Assembly (NCBI GenBank): GCA_002104985.1
Contig: MCGO01000084.1
Location: 62,001 to 126,000 of the forward strand
Length of the DNA: 64,000 nucleotides
Direction: 5' to 3'
Origin: Rhizoclosmatium globosum
Taxonomy: Eukaryota; Chytridiomycota; Chytridiomycetes; Chytridiales; Chytriomycetaceae
The translations under genes and the position numbers were made by a program. The notes under the pieces are model-generated. The model did no database searches, was not told the origin of the DNA, and was given only the letters and a program-made list of their open reading frames with translations. Positions within the stretch are counted from its first letter, which is position 1. Every line of letters begins with the position of its first letter. Shown here in pieces: positions 20,054 through 30,765 of this stretch.

Positions 20054-21118
20054 ATGGCACAACCAATCCTAAATAGACCCACAGACTTGGAACAGATGAT
20101 ATCCTCTTTGGTTGAAGCAATCGCTGGGCTTTCGCTGCATGATAATGTTGCGGACTTGTCAACTGCAAAGTCCCCCTTCGAAAATGCTGATATCGATGTC
20201 ATCCTACAAATCTTTGGTTGGATACATCCTTCAAAAGTCTTCAAGTACCGCCGCCTGAACAGGCGCATCAATCAGTTGCTCCTCACTAACCACTTTGCCG
20301 TTCTCAATCTGCAATACTTGGAGCTCACTGTGACACGAAAACCTGCCATTTACCATCAAAGAAATGCCTGCTTGCTGTCGGATATGGAGATTGTCTTCTT
20401 CTTTGCTCCTCCGTCTTTCCAGTCCGTATATGCATCCAGAGCCCTCAGCAACGAAGATGCACTGGAATGGGAAGTCGATTCAAAATGCAGAAACAAAGTC
20501 CCAATTCCGTCTGCGATTTGGGAGTTGAGCAAACTCACTCGATTGCAGCTGTTGGGCGGTTGTTTCTCCATACCTCCTGATATTGTCAAACTTGTAAACC
20601 TCAAACATTTGGATTTGAATCGTGGATACTATGCCGGGACTATTCCCGCCGAGATTTGGCAACTGGGCAGTTTGGAAACATTGTATTTAGCTTCCTGTTC
20701 TCTCAATGGCGAGTTGTCGAAAGACGTTGCAAAATTAGTGAATCTCAAAGTACTTAATCTGGCAGGAAATCGGTATCTTGGAGGGTCAATACCTTGCGAA
20801 ATTGGGACTATGAGTCGGTTGACGGACTTAAATCTTTCAAGTTGTAATTTCTCTGGAATGATTCCACGTGAAATTGGAGCGCTGCTGAATTTGAAAACGT
20901 TGGATTTGTCCAACAATCAAGTAAGTGGGAAGGTGCCTCCTGAGATATGTGATTTGACCAACTTGGAGTTGTTATCATTGAATAACAACAAGTTATCCGG
21001 GGTCTTTCCACAAGAATTCCGAAACTTAACGAAGATTCGACGTTGTAATTTGGAGAAGAATCTAGAATTGACTTACGATCTGAAGGAGTTGTTAGCGTAT
21101 CTTTATCGATCACGGTGA
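20054..21118 (+). CDS. F-box/leucine-rich-repeat protein 2
   Basis: Intronless, 354 residues from ATG 20054 (ATG 20024 would add 10). An F-box-like segment, DVILQIFGWIHPSKVFKYRR then LLLTNHFAVLNL, lies near residue 48 and matches the other two F-box/LRR genes. About seven plant-type LRRs follow (IPAEIWQLGSLETLYLASC, IPCEIGTMSRLTDLNLSSC, IPREIGALLNLKTLDLSNN, plus others). It is head-to-head with the RdRP gene, and its 5' region overlaps the decayed upstream coding of that gene. Probable SCF substrate receptor by family, substrate unknown. Confidence 0.78.
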   Translation: MAQPILNRPTDLEQMISSLVEAIAGLSLHDNVADLSTAKSPFENADIDVILQIFGWIHPSKVFKYRRLNRRINQLLLTNHFAVLNLQYLELTVTRKPAIYHQRNACLLSDMEIVFFFAPPSFQSVYASRALSNEDALEWEVDSKCRNKVPIPSAIWELSKLTRLQLLGGCFSIPPDIVKLVNLKHLDLNRGYYAGTIPAEIWQLGSLETLYLASCSLNGELSKDVAKLVNLKVLNLAGNRYLGGSIPCEIGTMSRLTDLNLSSCNFSGMIPREIGALLNLKTLDLSNNQVSGKVPPEICDLTNLELLSLNNNKLSGVFPQEFRNLTKIRRCNLEKNLELTYDLKELLAYLYRSR

Positions 21119-21634
21119 GAAAAATAAAGGTTTACTTATTTATGTGGCCCAAGTTTTTTTAGATGGGGGGTGGTATTCGCTACCTAAGCATTAAATGAAT
21201 CTGGAAGTGGTGAACAACGTACAATTAATGAAATTAGCTTGGAAGTCTCTCAATGTTGGAATAGTTCAACTGACAGGCCCTGTTTGGGTTTAGTCAATTT
21301 AGCTGTTTTCTATTTAAGTGGAAACTGATTGACGGACTCTCTTCCCCAAACATTGTTGGACCTGAAGTTGTTGCAATTCTGCGATTTTGGAAGGAACGAG
21401 GGCTTGAGTTGTGATTTTGAATTTCGCCCATATCCATGGCTTCCTCGAAGTAGTTTGGAATAACGTGATTTGTTTAAATTATAGTGATAATTAGCTGAAG
21501 TATTTTCAGTATGATAACAGTGCTTCGTCGCAGTAGAGTTATCTGACTGTTGCATGGAGGAAGAGTATGGCAGGATATGGTATTTATTCGACAATTGCTA
21601 TTTGACTATACACGAGAAGAGGATGCCAACATCA
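21119..21634. other. intergenic, 3' flanks
   Basis: Sits between the 3' ends of F-box/LRR gene 2 and the WOPR copy. A 94-codon minus-strand open frame (21310-21594) is Ser/Asn/Tyr-rich and could be former coding tail of the WOPR gene, but nothing else supports it. Confidence 0.4.
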
Positions 21635-22955
21635 TCAAGATGGCGGCGTCTGACGTCCATAAGTATCATAGTGTTGAGAATACCCATCATAACGTGGTGC
21701 TCCAAAATGTTCATAAGGAACGTATCCAGTTGGCATTGCGTAGTGGCTGGGGTAATACGGCTGAAGTGGTGGGGGATATCTAAAGTTTGAAGATGGGTGC
21801 GAGAAAGTATGAGACTCTACGTGTTCTTGTTTTGGATAGTTGAATTCCGAGCGTCTTGTGAAGTGACTCTGGCGAGTCACATATTCATCGTAAGACTCCG
21901 AGCTCGGACGATATGGATGATAAGTTTCAAAGTACTGCGTTGTATACAAGTTTGTCACTGCTTGATTGTGTGTCGATCTCTGTGAATGAGTAAAAGGTTT
22001 CAGATTTGAGGAACTGCCAGTAATTTCGAGATTCTTGTTTTCCGGTGACTTCCCTCCATTATCTATATGTCTCAATAAATGCGGGCGTTTCGGCGCGGTT
22101 TAATTTGCCGTTCTGGCTTCCATTCTGGAAGTGTAGATTTGATTAACTTTGTCATGTTAATCCCAGAGTTTTCAACCAATAATTTCAGTTGATTATCCTG
22201 CGACGGCCGTGAAAGTGGTGTATTGTCTACGTTCGAGTTTGGCAGGAGTGGTGACCCACGTAGATCCTGTGTTCTCTCCGAAGCCATCATACTTAACACA
22301 TCTGACGCCTTGTAATAGGCAACAACACGATAGCTTATATCATCACTTCCTGTCACGCTGATTGTACGTTTTGTTAGTCCGTCTTTGCGCAGCTGTGTGT
22401 TCGGCTTTAGCGTTCTTTCCGAGAACGACGGCAACAATCCAGTTGTAGAACCAGTATGACCGATAAAGCCACAATATCGTTAACCAAGTCTTCGTCAGGT
22501 TGAGTTAGGTTTGCTCCCTTTGCCTCGATTTCTCTACATAAAATGGTTACTTGAAGTTTCACCGCACCAGCGAGCCCGTCTGTAACCTACCTGTACAATA
22601 TGAAAGGACCATAGGACCTAGATGGAGACCACTTAAGACCATCCTAAGTCGAACCGGAAAGAGGTAGGCATTAGAACAAACAAAGACAGAGGCTAAAAAT
22701 CAAGACGAACCCGCCATCGCTTCAAATAGGGATTGTTCTCGGCCATCACGATAACTGTTCCGCTCCGCACTTCGGCATTGGCCATGTCTTCGGCTGTCCC
22801 AGCAAAGGCGCTCAGGGTTCCTAAAATAGTTCCTGAACCACAAAGAGGGCGTCCATCGCATCCTCAATAAAGCCGTGGTATGTTGGTTTCGTGCCTTTGG
22901 TTTCCTCTGCTGATCCTGCTTTGTGAATAGTCTGGCGTTGTGAAGCACTGGCCAT
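21635..22955 (-). pseudogene. fourth WOPR (Gti1/Pac2) gene copy, frameshifted
   Basis: Same exon plan as the intact copy at 55670-56979, and clearly its closest relative: exons 22955-22711, 22643-22591 (53 bp) and 22534-21635. The WOPR halves are present (YHGFIEDAMDALFVVQ; SGHTGSTTGLLPSFSERTL; NGLTKRT-type box as DGLTKRTISV; RVVAYYKASDV). Three one-base losses break it: in exon 1 after FVVQ (GGA reduced to GA), near 22460 before GHTGST, and near 22080 after RRNA. The frame resumes each time with family sequence, ending in the Tyr/Pro-rich tail (YETYHPYR, then YPPPLQPYYP). It has no small-exon array upstream. Pseudogene or consensus error. Confidence 0.75.
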
Positions 22956-23547
22956 CCTTTGTGATATGCAGGAGAAAAGTTTTTGGTGGCCACTATCGTT
23001 TATCAAATGTTAGCTATTCTTCACCAGTGATTCTGTGAGTACGGGAATATAGGGATATATTGAACAATTTGCATGGAAAGATGGTGCAGTAGCAAGGTGG
23101 TCACTGGTTAGCGAATTTCTCATCAGTTCCCTGCCTCAACCACTCCTGTTGAACATCATCGGGCATATTTTCTTCTTAAAATTGGACACTCTGCTCACAC
23201 AGATATTTACTGCAATGGCATAATGGTTCTCTTTCTCAGCAAGTTTGGCGGTATTGGGTTCTTCAAAAATTGTTATAGGACTGTCTATGCAACAATTTTG
23301 TGACATCAGAGCGGTGATGGCTTAGATTGTGACTTTGACCATCAGCGCGCTGCTTGGTTAAATTGACGTCTTTGAGTGGAGTTGTTGACACAGGGGCTAG
23401 AAACGAGTCTTCGTCAGATGTAGTAACCTATTGCCGTCAGCTCCTTGACATATCCACAGTCTACTTGGAGGTTACAAAGTGTCCTCGCCGAATCTATGCA
23501 AATTGACAAAGATTTGAGGAGAAGTCGCGTTTTAAACACTCTCCAAC
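22956..23547. other. intergenic, no supported gene
   Basis: Between the divergent WOPR copy and the S41-type protease gene. No domain-bearing frame, RNA gene or repeat was found. It presumably holds both promoters. Confidence 0.5.
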
Positions 23548-25812
23548 ATGTTGCTTACACTCACAATTACCCTCACATCCATCGCCCTTGCGTCACCCAA
23601 CCGTTAAGACCCTCCTCTCTTTTCCCATCTACTTCCTCACTCACTCACTACCCCTTTCCAGTATCCCTACAGGACCCCTGCCACGCCTTAACACTCCCAA
23701 CCCACACCCACACAACCCTCCAAATCTTCTCCGTCCCCGCCACCCTCGCCTGCTTCACATCCTTCCCAATCACCCACGACCCGCAAATCCCACATCGAAG
23801 CCGTGAAACGATTCGTAAACTTCCATCCATACCTGGACCTCCTCAAAGACTCGCAACACCCGTACTTCCCCTCGCACGTAGACCTCCTTCGCGAGCTTGA
23901 CGCTATCGCGGGGGACGATTCGGTTACGAGTGAGCATGTGTTTCATAATGACGTGTATGCGTTGATTAACGGGTTGAACGACGCGCACTCGAATTATGAG
24001 CCGCTTTGTTTTGTGGATAAGGTGAAGGTGTATCAGCCGTGGTTGGTTGAGGCGGATTTGGGGAGAGGGTGTTTGGTTGTTGTTGATGCTGTTGTGAAGG
24101 GGAAGGAGGCAGGAGGGTTTGATTCGTATTGGAATGCGACGTTGGGTGGGCGGCCGGCGGCGGCGTTTGTTGGATGGGATGTTACGGATATTGAGGGCGT
24201 TAATGCGTTGGTTTGTTGTTTGTTTGTTGAGTGTGTCGGTACTTGGATGTTGACACTGGTTGAATAGGAATGGATTCAATCTTATGCCAACGCATACGCG
24301 GGTAAAGTTAAGGCTGGAAGCTCTAGATTCAACATTGCGCTTCCATCGTATCAATGGAAGAATGGGGAAATGGTTGTCGTGAATGGATCGTTTGCTGTCC
24401 AGAATCGAATTCACAATGGAATCAAGCAAAGTATTGCTTATACACTACAGAATCCCGTCAATGGGCGAAAAGAAACTGTTGATATTCCTTGGGCTGTGAC
24501 TGCTGGCAGTGTTGCAGAGACAAAAGCGTTGTTCCCAAGTGCGTCCGAATTCTACGCTCGAAACTGTACCAAGAAATCTGAAACACATTCCATGTCTATC
24601 ACTAGTGGAAAAGAAATCAAGACAATGATTAGCCCCGTCTGGAGTCAAGAGCCTGTTGAAGTCCACACGAACAACCATGAAAAGCTTCAAATGGCAAACT
24701 CTCCAACGTTTACAAGGGTAGAGATCACTCCTTCTTTTTATTGAGCGATGGTAAGACTGGAGTCTGGATGATTTCGCATTTCAGTCCACCAAACGAGACA
24801 GAGGTGATGCGGTGGGCAAGTGATATGACGCACGGATTGAAGGCTTTAGAAGACCACGGAGCAACGCGTCTTATTATTGATGTAACCAATAATGGTGGAG
24901 GGATTATTTGTTTAGGATGTGCTGCGGCGTATGTAAGTTTACGATCGATTGAATAGTTTTGTTCATTAATGCATTTAACAACAGTTTATCGCACCATGGG
25001 AATCAAAAACTTGTTATCGTTATGATATTCGGTTGACTGATCCACTTGTATCTCTTTTCAAACGAGCGCACGAAGAAGCGTCAAGGAATTCCTCGTTTGA
25101 TGCAAGCGTGTTTAATATGACCATGTATGGTAGAACCAGCGAGGCAAAAGCTATGCTATCACCGAATGAGCTTTTGTCTCCAGGTCGAACTCGTGTTCGT
25201 GGTGGAGTTGCAGGTCGATACTCAAACCTTTTTACGTTGGACCATGATTGCATCCAGAGTTTGGATATGGTGACGGACGCAACTAAATTCCCACAGCTGA
25301 AGCGTGGATGGAAGATTAAAGACATTGGCTTGTTGAGTAACGGAATCTGTGGATCTACGTGCTCGAATTTCGCGCGGTAAGGCACTTCCGATTTTCGTTA
25401 TACGACCGACCTACTGATGTATTGCTGCAGAACATTGAGAGACAAGCATCATATCGCGTCTTTTACGTATGGTGGATTAAGAAGGGTCGATTCCAGCCGT
25501 CAGCGTTTGAAGGAGGGATGGTTGTAGATTATGCAGCCCTTACTCAACCGTTCAGCAAAGAGGTCGATGGTGCTCCAACTCTTGAATCTCTTGAGTTCCC
25601 TTTGGGTCGTGCGCGTATTCCATTTTTCGAGGTGTATCCGGATTATGACAAGAAGGGAGAGATGCCAGCGGAGTGGGTTATTGCGGACTCTGAGTATTAT
25701 GTTGATGGTGTTTCTTCTTTGGACTATGAAGGTTGTGGGATGCTGTCGCAAGCACTCTTGTTAAGCAGTCGAAAGACGAAGAAGAAGACATTGATCTTAT
25801 TATTCAAGAGTA
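23548..25812 (+). pseudogene. secreted S41-family (tail-specific-like) peptidase, several frameshifts
   Basis: A signal peptide (MLLTLTITLTSIALAS) in exon 23548-23602 is followed by introns 23603-23661, 24211-24267, 24933-24984 and 25377-25430. The body matches the fungal secreted S41 peptidase family: DPCHAL, LINGLNDAHSNYEP, SDGKTGVWMISHF, LIIDVTNNGGG, and the nucleophile region SNGICGSTCSNF. Family members are serine proteases with a Ser/Lys-type dyad, here expected outside the cell. The frame breaks by one base near 23780, 24711, 25485 and 25760 and resumes with family sequence each time. No in-frame stop substitutions were seen. It is therefore either a damaged gene or a normal gene with consensus indels. 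Confidence 0.65.
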
Positions 25813-25927
25813 AATATTTTGGTTAATTGAAATGATTATATCCGGTTCTGATTCTATTTATTAATGTTAAAAAGTTCGCACAACCAACCTTGCACCACCA
25901 ACCACCAACCACCAGTGACTTCCACGA

Positions 25928-28900
25928 ATGGAGCTCTGCATTGAAATTCCCAAGTACATCTACAACAAGCGGGATGTAGAGAAGGTTTGCTGTCTTTTGA
26001 GTGACTGATCGAACAACCAACCAACGAACAAACCAACGAACCAAAGGCCATCGCACTCGCCTTTGACGAGTCCGACGTTCTTCGCGGCACTTTGTTCCGT
26101 CTTTTCAAACCGCGAAACTCGGAAAAGGTTCTCGTTCGTTCGTTCGTTCGTTCGTTCTTTGTTTAAACTCGCCAAAACACAGGCGATTCTCACAGTTCCA
26201 AACGAAGACGCTGGCTCGTTTCTCGTCAGCGCGGGAAAATGGGGCCGCATTCTCGTTGGACGAACTGAACTGTTTCCAAAGAAGTCGGGAAGGAGGGTGC
26301 GTGTAAACTGTAAACCCCTTCATCAATCTGTTGAAGTGGTGCTCACAAAATGCACAGCCAGATCCAAATGTTGTCAAATCTTTAATGTACGAACAGCCAA
26401 TTGCACATGTCGCGAAACAGGAAAAATCAGATGAAGAAATCAGACATCTTCTGGCCGATCTGACACTGCCAAACTTTGATGAAGTCATGAACTGGGCGGA
26501 TGATGTGTCAGAATCAAGTACTCAAGCATCTTCGGCATGGACTCAGCAATCTCATTGGACGAGGTTGGTGCTTGTTCTTGTCCGATATATTCTGAATACC
26601 TAACACGAAATTAACCACAGTAACATGCCTGATGTGGAACCTGATGAAGAAAAAGTGGAAGATATCTCAATTCCTGTTCGTGAAGCTTGGTTTGGTGTTT
26701 GGTGCGATAATGAGGCTACAGAACACGTTATTCCTGTTCAACCACGTCGCGTGGGCCAAGTGCGCCTTGCTTCCCAGCTCTCAAAACGTTGGTTTCAATC
26801 AGTTTTCACTCTTGACTCCAGAGGAACGCGGAAATCCCACATTTTCACCTGAATGGAAGGCTTCTCAGATTGTTGTATGTTAGTATCATAGTTTGTTCTC
26901 CTTCACTAAGAACACTACCATAAAAGGGAATGAACTCGTTTGATCACCCGTTCCTTGAAATCGATGGCGATGTAATCAAATTGAAGCTGTCCGCAGATGT
27001 ACAAATCCATTTCTTTGAATACGACATCAAATCTGTTGTTCTACATCATACCACCACGGAATCTTCCATCTATATCACTCTCGCTCATCCTCCAATCATT
27101 GCGGATACTTCTGTTATCACAACAATGTCTTACGCCGACATGAAAAAGGCAACATTCTCGCGAGTCCCCAAAGTCAACACCAAGCATTCATTCTTTGTAT
27201 TCAATTGCCTTGTATGTCGTATCACATTCCACCCATCTCGCACGGATACTGTAGCATCAGTATTCTCCCGAATCGGTCCTGCAGTTCAAAGCCCTGTTCT
27301 CATTGCACCAGGTGGCCTTTATGCCACAAAACACCAAGAAGCCCTCAAAAAACTCATGTCCTCTCTTCCTCTCATCATTGCCCACCAACTCACAATCATC
27401 TGGACTTGGTCAATCATGTTCCCAACCGAACTAGTCGCCTTCACCAAAAATCCGTAATCCCCCTCCTCTCAACCCGCCCCGACGAAGAAACCGCGCAACT
27501 TCTCTCCGTCCTCGTCCGAAGCACCCAGTGGGCCCCTTCAAAGGCGAACGCCGCCCGGACTTTCCCTCCTCTTCTCCAAAATCCAATCCCGCTTCCATTA
27601 CACCCCACAAACCCTCGACCCCGCCAAATACTGCATGATGTATCAACTCCACATCACACCAACCGGAATGTACCTCGACGGCCCATACCTCGACAAATCC
27701 AACCGCGTCATCCGACAATACCAGAAATACACACACCACTTCCTCCACGTCTCATTCGTCGAAGAAGACGGCACCCCGCTTTCACACTCCTCGCGCACGG
27801 ATATCCCGCACACGGCGATATACGAAGACCGGTTCGCAAAGTACCTGAAGGAAGGGATCAAGTTGAGCGGGAACCGGGTGTTCAAGTTCCTCGCGTTTAG
27901 TAACTCGAGTTTGAAGGAAGGGCGGGTGCTGTTTTTTCATGAGCCTGGGATGGGAGTGGGGTGACGGTTGAGGGGATACGGGCGTGGATGGGTGATTTTA
28001 GTGTTATTAAGACGCCGGCGCGGTATGCGGCGAGGATGGGGCAGGCTTTTACGAGTACGCAGGGGACGGTTGAGGTTAAGGAGGGGAGGTACGGAAGGTT
28101 GCGGATGTGAAGAGGGGTGGGTATGTGTTTAGTGATGGAGTTGGGACTGTTAGTTGTGAGATTGCGGAGGATATTTGGAGGGAGTTGAAGAGGTTGAGTG
28201 GGAGGGGTGCAGGGAAGGGTGTAGATGTTGGGGGTGTTATGGAGAGATGTCCGAGCGCGTTTCAGATTCGGTTTGGGGGTGCGAAAGGGATGGTAAGTCG
28301 GTTTTGAGTTTGTTTGCATGCGGTTAACCTTTGTTCTAGGTTTCTGTGGATCCATCTTTGAAAGGTCGACAACTCAGACTGCGAGAATCAATGGTTAAGT
28401 TTGAATCTCCCAGCCGAACAATCGAAATCGCTGACGATTCCTCACAATGCCGAGATGCCTACTTGAACCGTCAAGTAATTCTCATCCTGGAAGACCTTGG
28501 AGTTTCAAAATCAGTCTTCCTCGATCTTCAACGCCAAACAGTCCGTGAACTCGCATTCATGTGGAAGACACCTGAAAAGCTCGTTGAACTTGCAGGTCGA
28601 GAAGGCGCGTTTGGAAACTTTGTGCGACTGTGGGAAAACTTGGGTGTTTCAATTAGTTGGATGGAGAATGAGTTTGTCCGAAAGAGTTTCGAGCATATTC
28701 GGGATATATCTTGAAAGAAGTCAAGTATCGAGCTCGGTTGCGGATTCCAGGTGGTTGGACGTTGTTTGGTGTTTTGGATGAAACGGGTACACTGAAGGAA
28801 GGACAAATCTTTTGTCAAATCTCTTCGCCTACGGATGGAGAGAAAGTTATAACTGGCCCTGCAATTATTTATCGGTCACCTTGTATTCACCCTGGAGACG

Positions 28901-29967
28901 TTCAGCCTGTTATTTGTGTGGACGTACCGGAACTGAGACACATGTGGAATGTCGTTGTGTTTCGCAGTTTGGAAACCGTGATTTGCCGTCGAAACTTGGA
29001 GGTGGTGATTTGGATGGAGATAGTGAGTCTTTCACTTTAAGTTGTGCTTATTCAAACTGACGCGCACCATACTCAGTGTATACTATTGTGACCAACAGGA
29101 GTTTCTTCCCGAAAAGAAGCGAATTCAGAGCCGCAGCTGCCTATACAACTCTTTCGCGAGATGCCCCGCCTGACCGTCCTGTGACTATGGACGATGTCGC
29201 TGACTTTATTGTCTATTATATGCAGCACGATAAGTTGGGAATTATTGCACGCCGTCATTTAGCTCTTGCAGACCAAGTCGATGGTGGATCCACTCACCCC
29301 AATTGCCTCCTACTCTCCGAGCTCCACAACCACGCCGTCGACTTTCCAAAACCGGAATCCCCGCAGATATCAAGTTGGCTCCCACCACAAAGTCCCGCCC
29401 CGATTTCATGTACCGCCCCCAATATGCCGTCAAAACCGGCTACTACAAGTCATCCCGCGTAATGGGCCTAATGTACCGCGACGACGAACTCAACCACCTC
29501 CTCGAACAAACCTACCGCTCCTACGACGCGGAAGCCGTATTCTACCGATCCCCCGATTCCGACCCCGTCTGGCGATACATCAAGGCAAAACATGATGACT
29601 GGGAATCGTATGTCGAGGCAGCCATGAAGTATCAATACACGTTTGAAGTTGAGATGGACAGGATTGCATCGTTTTGTCGGCCGAAACTTGTTGAGATTGA
29701 GTTGTGGACTGGGTATATTGATATGGAGGGGAGAAGTCGCATCGTGGGTTGTATAATTTGGAGGAATGGGCGAGGGATCAGTTTAGCGCCTTGGTTGTCA
29801 AGACGGAACGGTTGATGGTGCAGGGAAGAAGTGGGAGTGAAGTTGTGGGGCTTGCGGTTGCTTGTTATTACGTGTCTAATATTGTTAAGAGTGCGTTGCC
29901 GGAAGGTGGGCAGTGTGGGAATGTGTTTGGGTTTTTGTTGTTTCATTACTTGGTTGAGGCTTCTTGA
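25928..29967 (+). pseudogene. second RNA-silencing RdRP, intron-rich and multiply frameshifted
   Basis: Begins MELCIEIPKYIYNKRDVEK with small introns near 25985-26047, 26129-26182, 26300-26382, 26565-26621, 26877-26928, 28290-28339 and 29023-29076. The order of blocks follows the first RdRP: LPLIIAHQLTIIWTW, MYQLHITPTGMYLDGPYLD, KFLAFSNSSLKEG, SDGVGTVS, FQIRFGGAKGM, LNRQVILILEDLGV, YRSPCIHPGDVQPV, GGGDLDGD (29007-29021), MYTIVTNRS and a C-terminus ending NVFGFLLFHYLVEAS. It also has the N-terminal third missing from the first copy. One-base breaks occur near 26720, 27457, 27550, 27948, 28084, 28705, 28960, 29345 and 29730, mostly one base short and in homopolymers. The catalytic Asp triad is intact. 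Confidence 0.8.
26128..26160. repeat. (TTCG)n microsatellite in an RdRP intron
   Basis: About seven uninterrupted TTCG units within the short intron after LFKPRNSEK. The preceding intron (25985-26047) is similarly rich in ACCAACGAA-type repeats. Confidence 0.85.
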
Positions 29968-30058
29968 TAGTTATGTGGATTTTGCTTAATAGTTATAAAT
30001 GAAAGAGTATTGTATTGAATTCATCGGAATTTAAAAGGTGATTATTTCTCCTGTTTTG

Positions 30059-30680
30059 AATGTCAAATCTTTCTCAATCACAACCTGGGCATTCCGCTTC
30101 TAATGCCAGAATTCCTGAGTCGTCATCAATCATTAATAGCTCGAATACACGCTCGGATGCTACGCGTCCTTTGCATCATTCAGAGGGGTTCAGAGAGATC
30201 AGTCACTGACACAACCCCCACTTCCCAAGGGCCCGAAACCCAATTCATCAGCTCCCACCAAACCATATTCTCGTTTTAACGCATCGAACATGTTTGGATC
30301 CATTGGAAAGCTTCTTGGTGTCAGGCCATCGAATACACAACATAGCGAACCTCAGCCCAGAGACTCGGCCTCAACTCTCAGAGATTCCTCAGCTTCAATT
30401 AGTTTAGACCCGCCACAAAGCCATGATATCCTTCCATCTGCACCTGCATTGGAGCTGTTCGAGCCTCAACCACCTGTCAACACAATCACGCGTGCTGCGA
30501 TGCCTACGGATTCGTCACTGACTCTTGAAGAATATTATGCACGGCTCTCAGTAACGGACAATGCGCCTCGTCCTTCAGTAGCCCCCTTTTACATTCCTCC
30601 AAACAAAATGTAAAGGATAAGGTGAATGTCAAACTGGAAGAGGGCGCTGGAAAGCATGCTACTTCACGGGACAACTTAAA
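30059..30680 (+). CDS. Ser/Pro-rich coding stretch upstream of BBS1, status unclear
   Basis: An ATG at 30059 (MSNLSQSQPGHSASN) opens a Ser/Pro-rich frame that shifts by one base near 30185 into GPKPNSSAPTKPYSRFN and on through MFGSIGKLLGVRPSN (ATG 30290) and SLTLEEYYARLSV. Near 30608 it shifts again into VKDKVNVKLEEGAGK and runs to a plausible donor at ~30680. It may be the N-terminal extension of the BBS1 gene that follows or a separate small gene; the indels prevent a decision. No domain is recognised. Confidence 0.35.
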
Positions 30681-30765
30681 GGTTTACTATTTAGCGTGTT
30701 TTACTCGTCACTCATAAACTCATCAGAGAAACCCACAGAAAACAACCTCCAATCTTACCTGAATC

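Noticed and set aside
27897..28355. 152-codon minus-strand open frame
   Set aside because: Antisense shadow produced by the G-rich coding of the second RdRP.
17320..29967. Viral origin of the RdRP genes
   Set aside because: The DLDGD catalytic loop and surrounding motifs are those of the cellular silencing polymerase family, not viral RdRPs.
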